The position numbers were made by a program, and so were the translations under genes. A DNA stretch of 64,000 nucleotides. Origin: Eunapius fragilis. Lineage: Eukaryota; Porifera; Demospongiae; Spongillida; Spongillidae. Positions within the stretch are counted from its first letter, which is position 1, and each line of letters starts with the position of its first letter. The notes under the pieces are model-generated. The model did no database searches, had not been told where the DNA came from, and worked only from the letters and a program-made list of their open reading frames with translations. Shown one piece after another: positions 1 through 8,952 of the stretch. Where the stretch lies: positions 2,201,414 through 2,265,413 of the forward strand of contig OY811979.1 of assembly GCA_963681505.1 (NCBI GenBank), read 5' to 3'.

Positions 1-298
1 CTACGACAGGATTCAGGACACGAGCTAATTCTGATGAGGCAACTTGCAGTAATTCCTTGAACTGGTCAGCGGTAACGATTTCTTCCTCAATGGAATCATT
101 GTCAGTGAGTGCGAGGATCTCTTCATCAAGCGCTGTGAGGACCTTCAATTTCTCTTCGATAATCTGATGTAGCTTGGTAATTCTGGCTGTATCCGTCGGT
201 TCACTTGATAACGTAGTCTGAATATCGCCAAGAATTCGTTTCGCCGAAGCACGGTGTCCACCACGAACCTTTCTTTTTCTTGTAAGCTCCTCCGACAT
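1..298 (-). CDS. BEL/Pao retrotransposon gag N-terminus (partial)
   Basis: The minus strand is open from an ATG at 298 to the window edge: 99 codons beginning MSEELTRKRKVRGGHRASAK and rich in Leu, Glu and Lys. The charged start with a RGGHRASAKR segment followed by amphipathic helices resembles the beginning of BEL/Pao gag-pol polyproteins, whose gag carries a DUF1759-type region. Gag proteins assemble cytoplasmic particles for reverse transcription. The primer-binding site and LTR-like sequence immediately upstream (360-582) support a retroelement rather than a host gene. No stop or frameshift is visible in this part. The rest of the polyprotein lies off the left edge. Family assignment is from sequence feel plus structure, not a search. 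Confidence 0.6.
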   Translation of the reverse strand, partial: MSEELTRKRKVRGGHRASAKRILGDIQTTLSSEPTDTARITKLHQIIEEKLKVLTALDEEILALTDNDSIEEEIVTADQFKELLQVASSELARVLNPVV

Positions 299-359
299 GC
301 TGCGAGTCTCGATAATGGGCCTTAATTAGAACAATATCGTTTCAAAAAGCTGATTACCT

Positions 360-377
360 TCCCGGCTCGAAGGACCA
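360..377 (-). other. Primer-binding site of the BEL/Pao element
   Basis: Read on the minus strand this is TGGTCCTTCGAGCCGGGA. It starts with TGG, the complement of a tRNA CCA end, and lies between the LTR-like segment and the gag ATG, as expected for a tRNA-primed LTR retrotransposon. The exact tRNA was not identified. Confidence 0.55.
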
Positions 378-582
378 TGTAAGAATCACGGAAAGGAACT
401 TGACTTATTGCTCTAAGTCGCCTTGAAGTATCCACAGAATCGAAGTTATCCCTGATCACAACGGATATCGATACTACGCACACACCTTATTCTGTTTTTG
501 AATTCTTATAATTGAATCACGAGATACCACGTGAGCATACACCCGACAGATTACATCATGCCATTTTAAATGTTTCCCAACA
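378..582 (-). repeat. Probable 5' LTR of the BEL/Pao element
   Basis: The segment begins with TG directly next to the primer-binding site (so the minus strand ends in CA). It ends near a CA at 582, where homology to the receptor-gene duplication begins. The matching 3' LTR is outside the window, so the outer boundary is approximate. Confidence 0.4.
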
Positions 583-850
583 ATTTTATACTAAATATCA
601 ATGGAGAGCCATCTTTCTTATAATCATACACATGAGATTAAATTCTTTGTTATCATCGCAATTGGAGATGGAAATGCAGCAGTAAACCCCATGTACATTT
701 GAACAAGATGCTGGCAGGTTAGTATGTCTATAGAAGAAATAAAAGATGTGCTTGGTAATTTGCAGTCTCTGTTATGCATACATCAGTTTATATTCATAAA
801 CGACTAGCTCTGTACAAATTTACATGTGTTCTTTTTCATTTTGTGTACAG

Positions 851-943
851 TAGGTGATATTCGAAGTCAAACAGCAGCAGGACATAATGCGACTGATGAT
901 ATTAATACTACTACTGCTAATAACACTACTATACCTATTTATG
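851..943 (+). CDS. Stalk exon of the upstream Ig/FN3 receptor paralogue
   Basis: This 93-nt exon lies between a polypyrimidine/CAG acceptor and a GTTAGT donor. It is phase 1 at both ends and encodes an Asn/Thr-rich, likely N-glycosylated extracellular stalk. It has the same length as the copy at 45981-46073 with only a few substitutions (for example Thr to Ile after GD). It belongs to a gene whose earlier exons are outside the window. Confidence 0.6.
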
Positions 944-997
944 GTTAGTTAACTTTGAATATATGGTGTTCTAACTTGTGCTTCAATTATTTTCCAG

Positions 998-1079
998 TAT
1001 TTACTAGCTATAGCAGTGGTCACTATAGCTATGGCTGTTGTGGTAATTATTATAGTCATGTTGATCAGAAGGAAAAAAC
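998..1079 (+). pseudogene. Transmembrane exon of the upstream paralogue, frameshifted
   Basis: The exon is bounded by TTTCCAG and GTAAGT like its partner at 46128-46220 but is 82 rather than 93 nt long. An 11-nt deletion in the ATA/ATAC repeat just after the acceptor shifts the frame. The hydrophobic run of the intact copy becomes a Ser/Tyr/Gly-rich sequence and a stop appears early in the next exon. If the transcript is spliced this way the product lacks its membrane anchor and tail. A secreted isoform or a simple pseudogene are both possible. Confidence 0.65.
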
Positions 1080-1139
1080 GTAAGTGAGATTTATGACATG
1101 ACTTACAAAACTCTTCAGTTATGTAATCGTCTCATGAAG

Positions 1140-1351
1140 CTTCTGTGATGATTGCATCTAATAATACACCATCTGTCATGCTTGCATCTATTAACACTCA
1201 ATCGGTCAATAACATATATGCTGATAGTGTGAGGTAAGGATATTATCATAAGACTGCATGTCTTTACATGTACAAAACTGTTCCCATCATTTCAAGAGTG
1301 GATGATGATCCATATTTTGTTGAAGTAATACAATATCATAGAAATGACTGA
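1140..1351 (+). pseudogene. Cytoplasmic-tail exons of the upstream paralogue (out of frame)
   Basis: Two exons (1140-1233 and 1297-1351) are separated by a 63-bp GTAAGG...AAG intron. They match the intact tail exons at 46281-46374 and 46438-46492, including the terminal segment DDDPYFVEVIQYHRND and a TGA at 1349. The splice sites and frame of the tail itself are preserved, but the upstream 11-nt deletion feeds it in the wrong frame. Confidence 0.6.
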
Positions 1352-1480
1352 AAGTGTGAGTCACTAAATGTAGTGTTTACTGCCCATTTCATATTTGTAT
1401 TCTTTTTGTATTCCAGGGTACAAAACAGCATTGTTACAGTTTAATGCACATTTCTTGACTATTTTACATATGTAATTCAT

Positions 1481-2074
1481 ATCCAGAAATGCCCCATACA
1501 TTGGAGGACATTCATATAAAAAAATTCCAAATTTTATTCTATAACATTTTAGCATATAGCGGAATTTTTTTCATTCCACTATAAGAATTTGAGTTTCAGA
1601 TGTTTATGGATTATGAAGTTAAAATCAAGATAAGTTTTTTAATTACTACATAGTTGACGTAATTTGTGAGGGGGGGGGGGGGGGGAGGGGGGGTCGATTA
1701 ACTAACTGAATTAACAATGTTTATGAGCAATTTTAATCCTCTCACCAATAATACAAATAACCTCGATCAGACTGATCATATGACCGGCTGACTTTCGATG
1801 TTTAGTGGAATATTGAAATACTAGGCAAGCGCGAAGTAAAACATCACTTTATTATCTCACCACGACACTAATACCTGCACACACTACGGCAATAGCCGGC
1901 GTCAGCGAGGGGGGTGGTTCAGGTCAGGCCAGGTACGATAAATGGGGGGGGGGGGGGGGGGGGGGTAGGGGGTAGTTGCTGTCCGCTTCAGACCCAATGC
2001 GAAAAGTGGGGCCCTTTAATTCTTTGGCATAGGGCCTACTCTATTTAAATACGTTATCATTATTACCGGTGTCA
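1481..2074. other. Intergenic, with two long poly-G tracts
   Basis: No coding sequence is recognised. G runs at about 1672-1694 and 1945-1966 stand out, each followed by purine-rich sequence. Such tracts recur in the window next to transposon remnants. Confidence 0.5.
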
Positions 2075-2262
2075 TAGCGGATTTTGTCCCCCCCCAAAAG
2101 TGTCCCCCCGGACACAATCCGCTAGCGGATTCTGTCCGGGGGGATACAATCCGCTAGCGGACTCTGTCCGGGGGGACACAATCCGCCAGCGGATTCTGTC
2201 CGGGGGGATATGTTCTGCTAGCGGATTCTGTCCCTCCTCCGCAGAATGTGTCCCCCCCCCCC
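2075..2262. repeat. Palindromic C/G-rich tandem repeat
   Basis: Alternating arms of about 36 bp are built from AATCCGCTAGCGGATT junctions and TGTCCGGGGGGA blocks, so the array is both tandem and self-complementary. The two overlapping ORFs here are by-products of the repeat. Confidence 0.75.
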
Positions 2263-2420
2263 TCCCTCCAACAATTAATCCATTGCATTTGATTAGCGAG
2301 CGTGTAGGCATGCAGCTTCGTATGGTGAAATGGTCCTCAAACGCTCGTATACATATAAAAAAATGGTTCAATCAAACAATAAATCAGTATCTCAGTCACA
2401 CACACAGGAAGAGTAGATAG

Positions 2421-2755
2421 GCCAGGGGTAACAGAGCCATAGTGAGGCCATGCAGGGGTAGCGAGGCCTGGGGTAACAGAGCCATAGTAAAGCCTGGGGT
2501 AACGGAGCCATAGTGAGGCCAGGGGTAACAGAGCCATAGCGAGGCCATGCAGGGGTAACAGAGCCATAGTGAGGCCATGCAGGGTTAACAGAGCCATAGT
2601 GAGGCCTGGGGTAACAGAGCCATAGTGAGGCCATGCAGGGGTAACAGAGCCATAGCGAGGCCAGGGGTAACAGAGCCATGCATAGTGAGGCCAGGGGTAA
2701 CAGAGCCATAGTGAGGCTAGGGGTAACAGAGCCATAGTGAGGCCAGGGCAGGGGA
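2421..2755. repeat. Minisatellite of 26-30 bp units
   Basis: About a dozen head-to-tail units follow the pattern GGGGTAACAGAGCCATAGTG plus AGGCC, some with a 4-bp TGCA insertion. Unit length varies in steps (26 or 30 bp). The Leu/Pro/Tyr-rich minus-strand ORFs are repeat translations. Confidence 0.9.
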
Positions 2756-3831
2756 AGAGTACGTTCTGGTTTCCAGGCTATTGTGGTTTTGCGGATTTTA
2801 ATGGCTAGTGTATTTCGTCGCAGATTTGCATTGTACGTTACATGCGCCGGATTAGTTCTTTGCTATGTTAAAATTTAAAATTGAAATTTGCAATGGTCTT
2901 GCAGCAAGGTGCATTCAACCTTAATACAGCACGAATCAAAATAACTGCGGAAAGAAACGACCGTGGGTTAGCATTTTGGAATACATTTACTTTACGTATA
3001 AATAACAGCCTACTACGTATCTCGCAATTTACAGACTAAAATATAGTACTAACCAAGGAATAAGCAATAGGAATGAGCTATTTAGCAACTTCACGAAGTG
3101 CACTCCGTAGAAATGTATATCGCAAGTAAGACACGTCATAAGCTAATTATATTCATATTCAGGTACGAGGGGGGGGGGTCCAGACACCTTAATTATTCAT
3201 AATCTACCGCTGTAACTAAACTATTCCTTCCATTTTAGCGATATACCATGCATGCTAATAATTTATCGATCCAACATTTATCGATGCCGTAACGTACCTT
3301 TGGCAGGGCCGTAGGAATAGGTCCGGCAAGTCCGGCATCCGCCGGACGAACGAGGAAAAAAAAAATTTTAAATTTAAATTTTTACAAGTCATCGGCCCTT
3401 TTTGAGACAATGAGTAGAGCTGGAGAGCATTGCATAGCATGCGCAGCGCCGCATGCATGTATTGTATACAAGGACCAGTGTATGGATGAATTTTTATTTG
3501 CCTCTCGTGTGAATTTTGAAGTGAAGCTCAGTTCTTGTTTTCTGTGACCTGCTCCGTGCCATTATTATACATTCGTCGGTGCATCATACGTTTGCAGCGC
3601 AATTCAGCCTGTTTATATTTTCGCTATCCCAAGGGCAGCAAATACTTCTATGTGAAGTTTAAAAAGTTCTGCAGTTGATTTTATAGAACCGCCAGCGACA
3701 AATGCTACATCTGAACGATATTTTAGTGCTTTGAGACGAGTGAAAACCTATCTCAGCACAACAATGTCTCAACAAAGGCTTAATCGTTTGATGCCTCCAT
3801 GTTCATAAAGACAGGACAGATAAATTGAATC
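2756..3831. other. Unassigned AT-rich spacer
   Basis: No gene is recognised. A poly-G run lies near 3170. A start resembling hAT-type termini (CAGGGCCGTAGG) occurs at about 3307, but no matching opposite end was seen, so no element is called. Confidence 0.4.
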
Positions 3832-3835
3832 TTAA

Positions 3836-5766
3836 CGTACGAACGCGCAGCGTTAATTCCCGCAAAGTTCCCGCATTTGCTATTTCCACCATGCTTTTGT
3901 TAATCCATAAATCATATATGCGAAAACATACAACTAATATATGGTAATCGATCCGAAGTTGTAATGGAACTTTTTTGCGTATTTTGCGGGAACCCAGCGG
4001 GAACAAAGGTTCCCGAACGGGAACCATGTACATGAGGTTTATTAATTGGATTTACTTTTTTATTAGAGAAGCAATCGTTAACCGCACAAGGTAGAAAATG
4101 GCGCCGGGATTGAAAGTCGGTGATCAAGTCAAGGCCAAGGCAGTCAATGTGCTGGGCAATAAACGGGCTGGGGACGTATTTGGTCCATGGGCAGCAAAAT
4201 CTGAGCTCCACGCGAGTGTTATCGAATGTGTGGGTGTCGGTCGTAGTCGAAAACTAAAGGTTAAATGGAACGAATGCGATGATATTTCCATCCTTTCAGC
4301 GCGATCATTGGAAATAGACGATCTATGTGCTTCAGTAGAAGCAGTTGAGGAAAGCACTGATTCGGAGAGTTCGATAGATGAAGAAGCGGGTGATAGTATG
4401 GACTATTCTGAAGGGTGGCAAAGCGATCTGGAAGAACCGGGGGTGAGCCAGCTAAGACCACATGGCACCGAGTGGGCAGTTGAGACGGAAGGAATCCAGA
4501 TTGACTACTATGATGGCGCAAGACGTCACCTCGATTTTATCTGGACATTTGATAACCCTGTTGAACAAATGAGTCCATTAGAGTATTTTTGTGCCATGTT
4601 CCCGATGGTTGAGGCCACTTTCTGGATCGAGAAGACTAATACTCGTTTGGCTGAAATGAAGCGAAAACCTCTAAGTAAGTGTGAATACTTTCAAACATGG
4701 TGGCATAGACTGGCTGCTACTTTCTTTGGAATCACAGTTATTGATGCAATGTTGGCCTATAACTATGAACGCAGGGTTGATGCTAAGAGTGTTGAGGACG
4801 TTACAAATGACCTTGCTCTGTCTCTCGTATTCAACAAGTTTGATGGTTATGAATTAGTGTCACGGAGGAGGTTGTCAGATGAGCCCATTGCTGCGGAACC
4901 ACCAATTCCTGTTGTCCCTTTTGAAGCCCACCCTCTGAAAAGTTTGTTGACTTTGCCCCTGTGCAAGGAAAACATAGGGTCAAAGGAAGGGGCACGTCGT
5001 AAATGTTATGTTTGTGCAGCCCAGGGGAAACGACACAATGCTCACTACTTCTGTGTGACATGCTCAGATGTGTCACAAGGCTCAATTGTTGTTATCTGTG
5101 GGCACAATTCTCTACGTGGTACTAGCTGCAATGCCTATCATTGTCAGAATGCCAAATGAACCAGACTGCAGTTTTCTTATACGCATTTCTTGTCTTGGCA
5201 CCATGGTGTAACGTGCATTTGTTTATTCCAATATCTACATGTATTCATTTATCAGCTGATATACAGACACTGCGAAGTTTACATAATCACAATGCTATGA
5301 AGTTAATGTTGATAGTACTCATGATTCTAGTTTAGTTACGGAGGCAGCGGGAAGGCGGGAACCAAACCTTGCTTTTCAATTTAGTATACCATCTAATCAC
5401 ATCATTGAAATGCATCGTATCAATGGGGAAAGTAGTGTTCCTCCTCCTATGTCTTGTGCATGCATTAAAATCGAGATTCTGTTAAACAGCAATGCACAGT
5501 AGAGGGTCAAAGGGAGTCATCTCCCCGGGAACCTTGCATAGACAACGTTAATGCGGTCGCGAAGTAACAACTTTTGAGGCTATTTATCTGAACTGTTTGA
5601 AGCATAGTATTTTTAATATTGATGGGGAAACATCTACACTCCTTCATGAAACAAAAAATATAACTATCGGGGTCATTACATTCGCGCACTTTTATAAATA
5701 TTGCACGAACAGCGGGAACCACACGGGAACATATGTTCCCGCGTGTTCCCGCTGGACGTTCGTACA
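3836..5766 (+). mobile_element. piggyBac-type element with TTAA duplications
   Basis: A TTAA at 3832-3835 and one at 5767-5770 flank terminal inverted repeats reading CGTACGAACGCGCAGCG on the left and TGTACGAACGTCCAGCG on the reverse of the right. TTAA target duplication is the hallmark of piggyBac. Inside each end lie clusters of GTTCCC/GGGAAC motifs (3857-3875, 3984-4025, 5341-5364, 5710-5756), likely transposase-binding subterminal repeats. The 1931-bp element carries a single ORF related to piggyBac proteins but without a catalytic core, so it should depend on a transposase made elsewhere. Confidence 0.85.
4098..5159 (+). CDS. piggyBac-derived protein lacking the DDD catalytic core
   Basis: This is an uninterrupted 353-residue ORF. 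Residues 1-75 form a small Tudor/chromo-like barrel candidate (KVGDQVKAKAVN ... KLKVKWNE), seen at the front of some invertebrate piggyBac-like proteins. Residues 95-125 are acidic. Residues about 150-195 match the start of the piggyBac transposase domain (MSPLEYFCAMFP, then EKTNTRL). The protein then jumps straight to the region that normally follows the third catalytic Asp (WWHRLAATFFGITVIDAMLA). The catalytic centre, normally a few hundred residues, is therefore missing in frame. Residues about 300-345 form a Cys/His-rich C-terminal zinc module (CYVCAAQ ... HYFCVTC). Such a protein could still bind the element ends or chromatin. The ATG at 4098 follows AAA and is the first in frame. A donor-like GTAAGT at the jump leaves room for an unrecognised intron. 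Confidence 0.7.
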   Translation: MAPGLKVGDQVKAKAVNVLGNKRAGDVFGPWAAKSELHASVIECVGVGRSRKLKVKWNECDDISILSARSLEIDDLCASVEAVEESTDSESSIDEEAGDSMDYSEGWQSDLEEPGVSQLRPHGTEWAVETEGIQIDYYDGARRHLDFIWTFDNPVEQMSPLEYFCAMFPMVEATFWIEKTNTRLAEMKRKPLSKCEYFQTWWHRLAATFFGITVIDAMLAYNYERRVDAKSVEDVTNDLALSLVFNKFDGYELVSRRRLSDEPIAAEPPIPVVPFEAHPLKSLLTLPLCKENIGSKEGARRKCYVCAAQGKRHNAHYFCVTCSDVSQGSIVVICGHNSLRGTSCNAYHCQNAK

Positions 5767-5770
5767 TTAA

Positions 5771-6256
5771 AGCCAAATTCAATGACTTCGTGTAAAGCTC
5801 CCAACATGTTTTAGATTTAGATTGCACTAAGCCATTGTCTGTTATACGACTGATTGAATTTATAGCTGGGCATGCAGCATAATTGTATAGAGAATTACGA
5901 AAGTGCACATAGGGATCATCATAATTATAGTGGAGCGTAACAGTTATTATGTTTTGTAACTTTAAAAGTGTGAAAGTTGCAAAGCGGCTGGGGCGGAGCC
6001 CCAGACCCCAAATAGAGAGCGCTACCGCTTTGCTGGCGGACAGTGGTTACCTTGATACATACCCACTTCTTTCCCTTGTGAATATAATTACATTCCCCGG
6101 ACCACATATTTACAGCCCCTACGGGCCTGTTTGGGTGGTCGTTTTGTTGTTCCTTTCGGTCCGCGCTTGACATACGCAGATCTGGCAGCATGTTTCCATT
6201 TTTAGATGCTAGAGTGGAATCAGAATTGTCCTTGAGATTGCCATCGAATTTGATAA
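5771..6256. other. Spacer with GC palindrome
   Basis: No gene is recognised. A short GC-rich palindrome (GGGGCGGAGCCCC) lies near 5991-6003. The overlapping ORFs on both strands have no recognisable features. Confidence 0.4.
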
Positions 6257-6320
6257 CGCTGGTTATTTTATACTGGTGCGTCATGAATACCGCTGGTTAT
6301 TTTATACTGGTGCGTCATGA
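6257..6320. repeat. 34-bp direct duplication
   Basis: The string CGCTGGTTATTTTATACTGG and its following GTGCGTCATGAA occur twice in tandem at 6257 and 6291. This is a recent local duplication. Confidence 0.85.
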
Positions 6321-6627
6321 ACATTGTAATAGCTGATGTAATGTGCTAGTTGTACATCAACACCAAATAAGGTACTACTAGCTTCAGCTAATTGTCTGAT
6401 AAGTTAGGCGTTAACAGACACCTGAAGATAACATGCGGACACATCTTGAAACGATTGGTACACAATGGCGTGCTTTACAAACGTTACTGTCGTGAGTTAT
6501 GCTATCCCGAAGGAAGAAGAAGACGACGACGACGGAGGAAAATTTTTTAGGTAGGACTGGGTACGGACGATGGGGACGAGTATTTTTATTCTCTAAAAGT
6601 ACACCGCCTTATGACACAGATATAACG

Positions 6628-6752
6628 CAGAACTGTTCTCCTTTGTGATATTGCTCGATTGCCACTAAGAGCGAAGCGATTGACGTTTTTTAATGACTTC
6701 ATGATACTGCAGGATTCCTATATGGAACCTACTCGCGTAGGTTCCGATTCAG
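6628..6752 (+). repeat. Dispersed repeat copy (pair with 28504)
   Basis: It is shared with 28504-28656: TTGCTCGATTGCCACTAA, then GACGTTTTTTAATGAC, then a short palindrome GGAACCTACTCGCGTAGG plus TTCC. It is probably a fragment of a non-autonomous element. Confidence 0.75.
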
Positions 6753-6914
6753 TGATGGAAGGTTCCTGACTCGTTCCTGCGTTTTGTGTCAGCTATGCGA
6801 TCTGCGTTGTCGTAGGCGGGGTTTGCTGGGGAAGTGGTTATGGACTTAATGAGCACAATTAACGACCAGCTGACGTCCTTGCAGCAAATTGGATGCTGGG
6901 CAAGCCGATGTCAC

Positions 6915-7032
6915 GGAATAGATTATCCCCCAATAAATTCATCCCCCGGATAATCTATTCCAGAATAGATTATCCCCCTAGGATAAATTATTCCGGAATA
7001 GTTTATCATCCCTTGGAATAGGTTAACCCCCT
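6915..7032. repeat. Palindromic AATAGATTATCCCCC repeat
   Basis: Four to five degenerate, alternately oriented units of GGAATAGATTATCCCCC sit end to end. The architecture parallels the 2075-2262 repeat (palindromic arms separated by C/G runs), although the bases differ. Confidence 0.7.
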
Positions 7033-7143
7033 TCATAAAACGCTCACTCGTGTCCTTTATAACGGACGGATGTAAAAGAATACGACGAAATTGTTTGTTT
7101 CCTTGAGAGCAAAGACAGTGAGCAGCGAAATTGGCCTCGGGAT

Positions 7144-7376
7144 GTGTTGGAGTCAAAAGATTACAAAGATGCTAAAAGGGCTTATCGACAGAAATGTGAG
7201 GGTTTCATAACCGAAGATGGCTTGCTTTTCAAGACAAAAAGGCGGAAGAAAGGGCTGACGTCTGTACGGGAGGAAGAAAGGTATCGAGTTGTTACGGTTG
7301 ACGAGAAGGTTAGACTGCTTGACACCGTTCACAAAGATCCAGCAGGCGGTCACTTTGGAGTTCATAAAACGTACGT
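7144..7376 (+). CDS. Integrase zinc-binding (H2C2) exon, KRBA2-like, partial
   Basis: The frame reads DYKDAKRAYRQKCEGF, a basic stretch, then VRLLDTVHKDPAGGHFGVHK. This is the leading part of the H2C2 zinc-binding domain found in retroviral-type integrases and in integrase-derived host genes of the KRBA2 type. It ends at a plausible donor (AAAAC followed by GTACGT). The matching second half (W...CxxC) is not seen downstream, so it is a fragment or an exon of an incomplete gene. The start is uncertain because the frame opens without a clear ATG. The same family occurs on the minus strand at 20915-21482. Confidence 0.5.
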
Positions 7377-7759
7377 TGTATTATACGTTGTGAATTGGTT
7401 TTACTATATACATGTGTATCCATCTGCTAGCATGCATGTAAAATCATGAGATAAATCCTATTAAAGATTGTTATTTGATTTAAATCTATGCTCTCAGATG
7501 TATAGCAGCATAGGAATTTGCTATATTGAATAAGTAGTAACAGCCATTTACATTCACCTGCATGTAGTTTGGTGATTGTTAGTAAAGAAGAGTCCTCTAA
7601 ATTTTCCATTAAGTAGTTTACTTGTTGTGTTGTATGGAACTAATATGTTTTAAATACATGAGTTATACCTTGTAATAGACAAAGAGCATCGTAATTCGCT
7701 CCTGGCTTGCATTATGGCTGATGGAGAGGTGACACAAATCAACAATATGCAATCAAAAG

Positions 7760-8952
7760 ATATGTATTTACTTGCACCAATGCACACAACAGTCCATCTA
7801 AAGTGGTCACTATCAATGATAAAACAGAACAGTTCATTCTGAACCAGTGTTCCACAGGAGCCTTGCTAGATGTTAAAGCTACTATTGAAAAGGTACCATT
7901 ATTACAAATTGTCATGAACGCATCTGATTTTGAACTTTTTTAACAGTTCACCAGTAGTTCTTCTGAGACAGGTAGTATGTTCTTGCTTATGTCACAAGAA
8001 TTACTAGTAATGTAAACAAATTTTTCAAAAATCCACACAGTGAAGACATGCACATACAAAAGTTTATTGCCAAAGTTCAACACACCACTGCCTGAGGAAA
8101 TTAGTCCAGTTGATCCTTTACCTGAAAGGTGCTTTTATGAAAAACATGCTAAGAATTTAAAGCTTTGGAAGAAACCACTTCCAGCATTCGTAGACAGGTA
8201 AACGTTAAAAATTGGAACACATTACATATTGATCTGCTGAACATCACCAGGGATCAGCACTTGTCCTTTGAAGATCTTGTACAATCTTGCCATGATTATG
8301 AGGTTAGAAATGTGTATATGTGCTGTTATTAACATGCACATCACTTGTTAGGAACATCTGCAGCTGATTTGCAAAAACCTTGTGAAGTCAGGCTTCTTTG
8401 ATGTTTACATTCTAGGAAAGCGTGATGGAGTGTTTAGCTCAATAAATCCTACTGAGCTTAAGTCTCTCTTCAGAAAGTGGCCCATCGTTAACTGCAAAGT
8501 GGTATGCTTAGTTATGCATTTATCAATTAGAAACTGTTAAATTCTTCGTGAAGGTTGATGCAGTTCAGCACTTTTTATATGGAATTGCCATTGATGAGGG
8601 ATATGGAGGCAACAAAGCAAACATCCTTGCCTGGGATGTTCTGTACCCAGAGGTAATCTATTCTGATGTTAATTATATAATGCTTTTAATTTAATGTTTC
8701 TGTCACTTATAGCTGATGATTTCAATTATTTCCAAGAGCACTGTCATCAGAATGTCTGGATCTGCTTTAGAATGTACTGAGGTGGCATTCATCATCAGTG
8801 AACATGATGTACGAATAATTTCATTTGACGTTCCTCACAAGTTGGCCAGGCATTTGGAAGCTACACGTGGCGTTGGGTCCCCCATCCTCACACGTACACA
8901 CCTACCCTGTGGGAACAGGGAACTGTCATCAGAATGTCTGAATCTGCTATAA
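7760..8952 (+). CDS. Unidentified multi-exon gene, 3' part
   Basis: Seven exons join in one frame: 7760-7892, 7947-7971 (a 25-nt microexon), 8041-8197, 8251-8302, 8352-8501, 8554-8652 and 8713 onward, each with GT-AG borders and introns of 50-70 bp. The product has no family I can name. It contains a Ser-rich linker at the microexon, then LPKFNTPLPEEISPVDPLPE, a FYEKHAKNLKLWKKPLPAF block, a helix-rich middle and IAIDEGYGGNKANILAWDVL. No transmembrane segment is evident. The final exon enters the satellite beginning at about 8733 and stops at 8950-8952. The last satellite unit (11640-11697) continues the same frame to a stop after VSIPSEE. That suggests the array expanded inside the original terminal exon. 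Upstream exons were not found. Confidence 0.6.

Larger units (their letters stand above)
583..1480 (+). repeat. Segmental duplication copy 1 of the receptor gene 3' end
   Basis: About 900 bp matches 45708-46623 nearly base for base in both exons and introns. It covers the last intron upstream of the stalk exon, the stalk, transmembrane and two tail exons, and the start of the 3' flank. Differences are scattered substitutions, an 11-nt deletion in the transmembrane exon and divergence at both ends. Left homology stops where the BEL LTR begins. Right homology fades after ACATATGTAATTC. The simplest reading is the 3' end of an upstream tandem paralogue whose 5' exons lie left of the window. Confidence 0.85.

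Noticed and set aside
2337-2735. Three long Leu/Pro/Tyr-rich minus-strand ORFs
   Set aside because: They are translations of the 26-30 bp minisatellite in different frames, with no non-repeat part.
3300-3360. A hAT-type element starting CAGGGCCGTAGG
   Set aside because: No matching opposite end or target duplication was found nearby.
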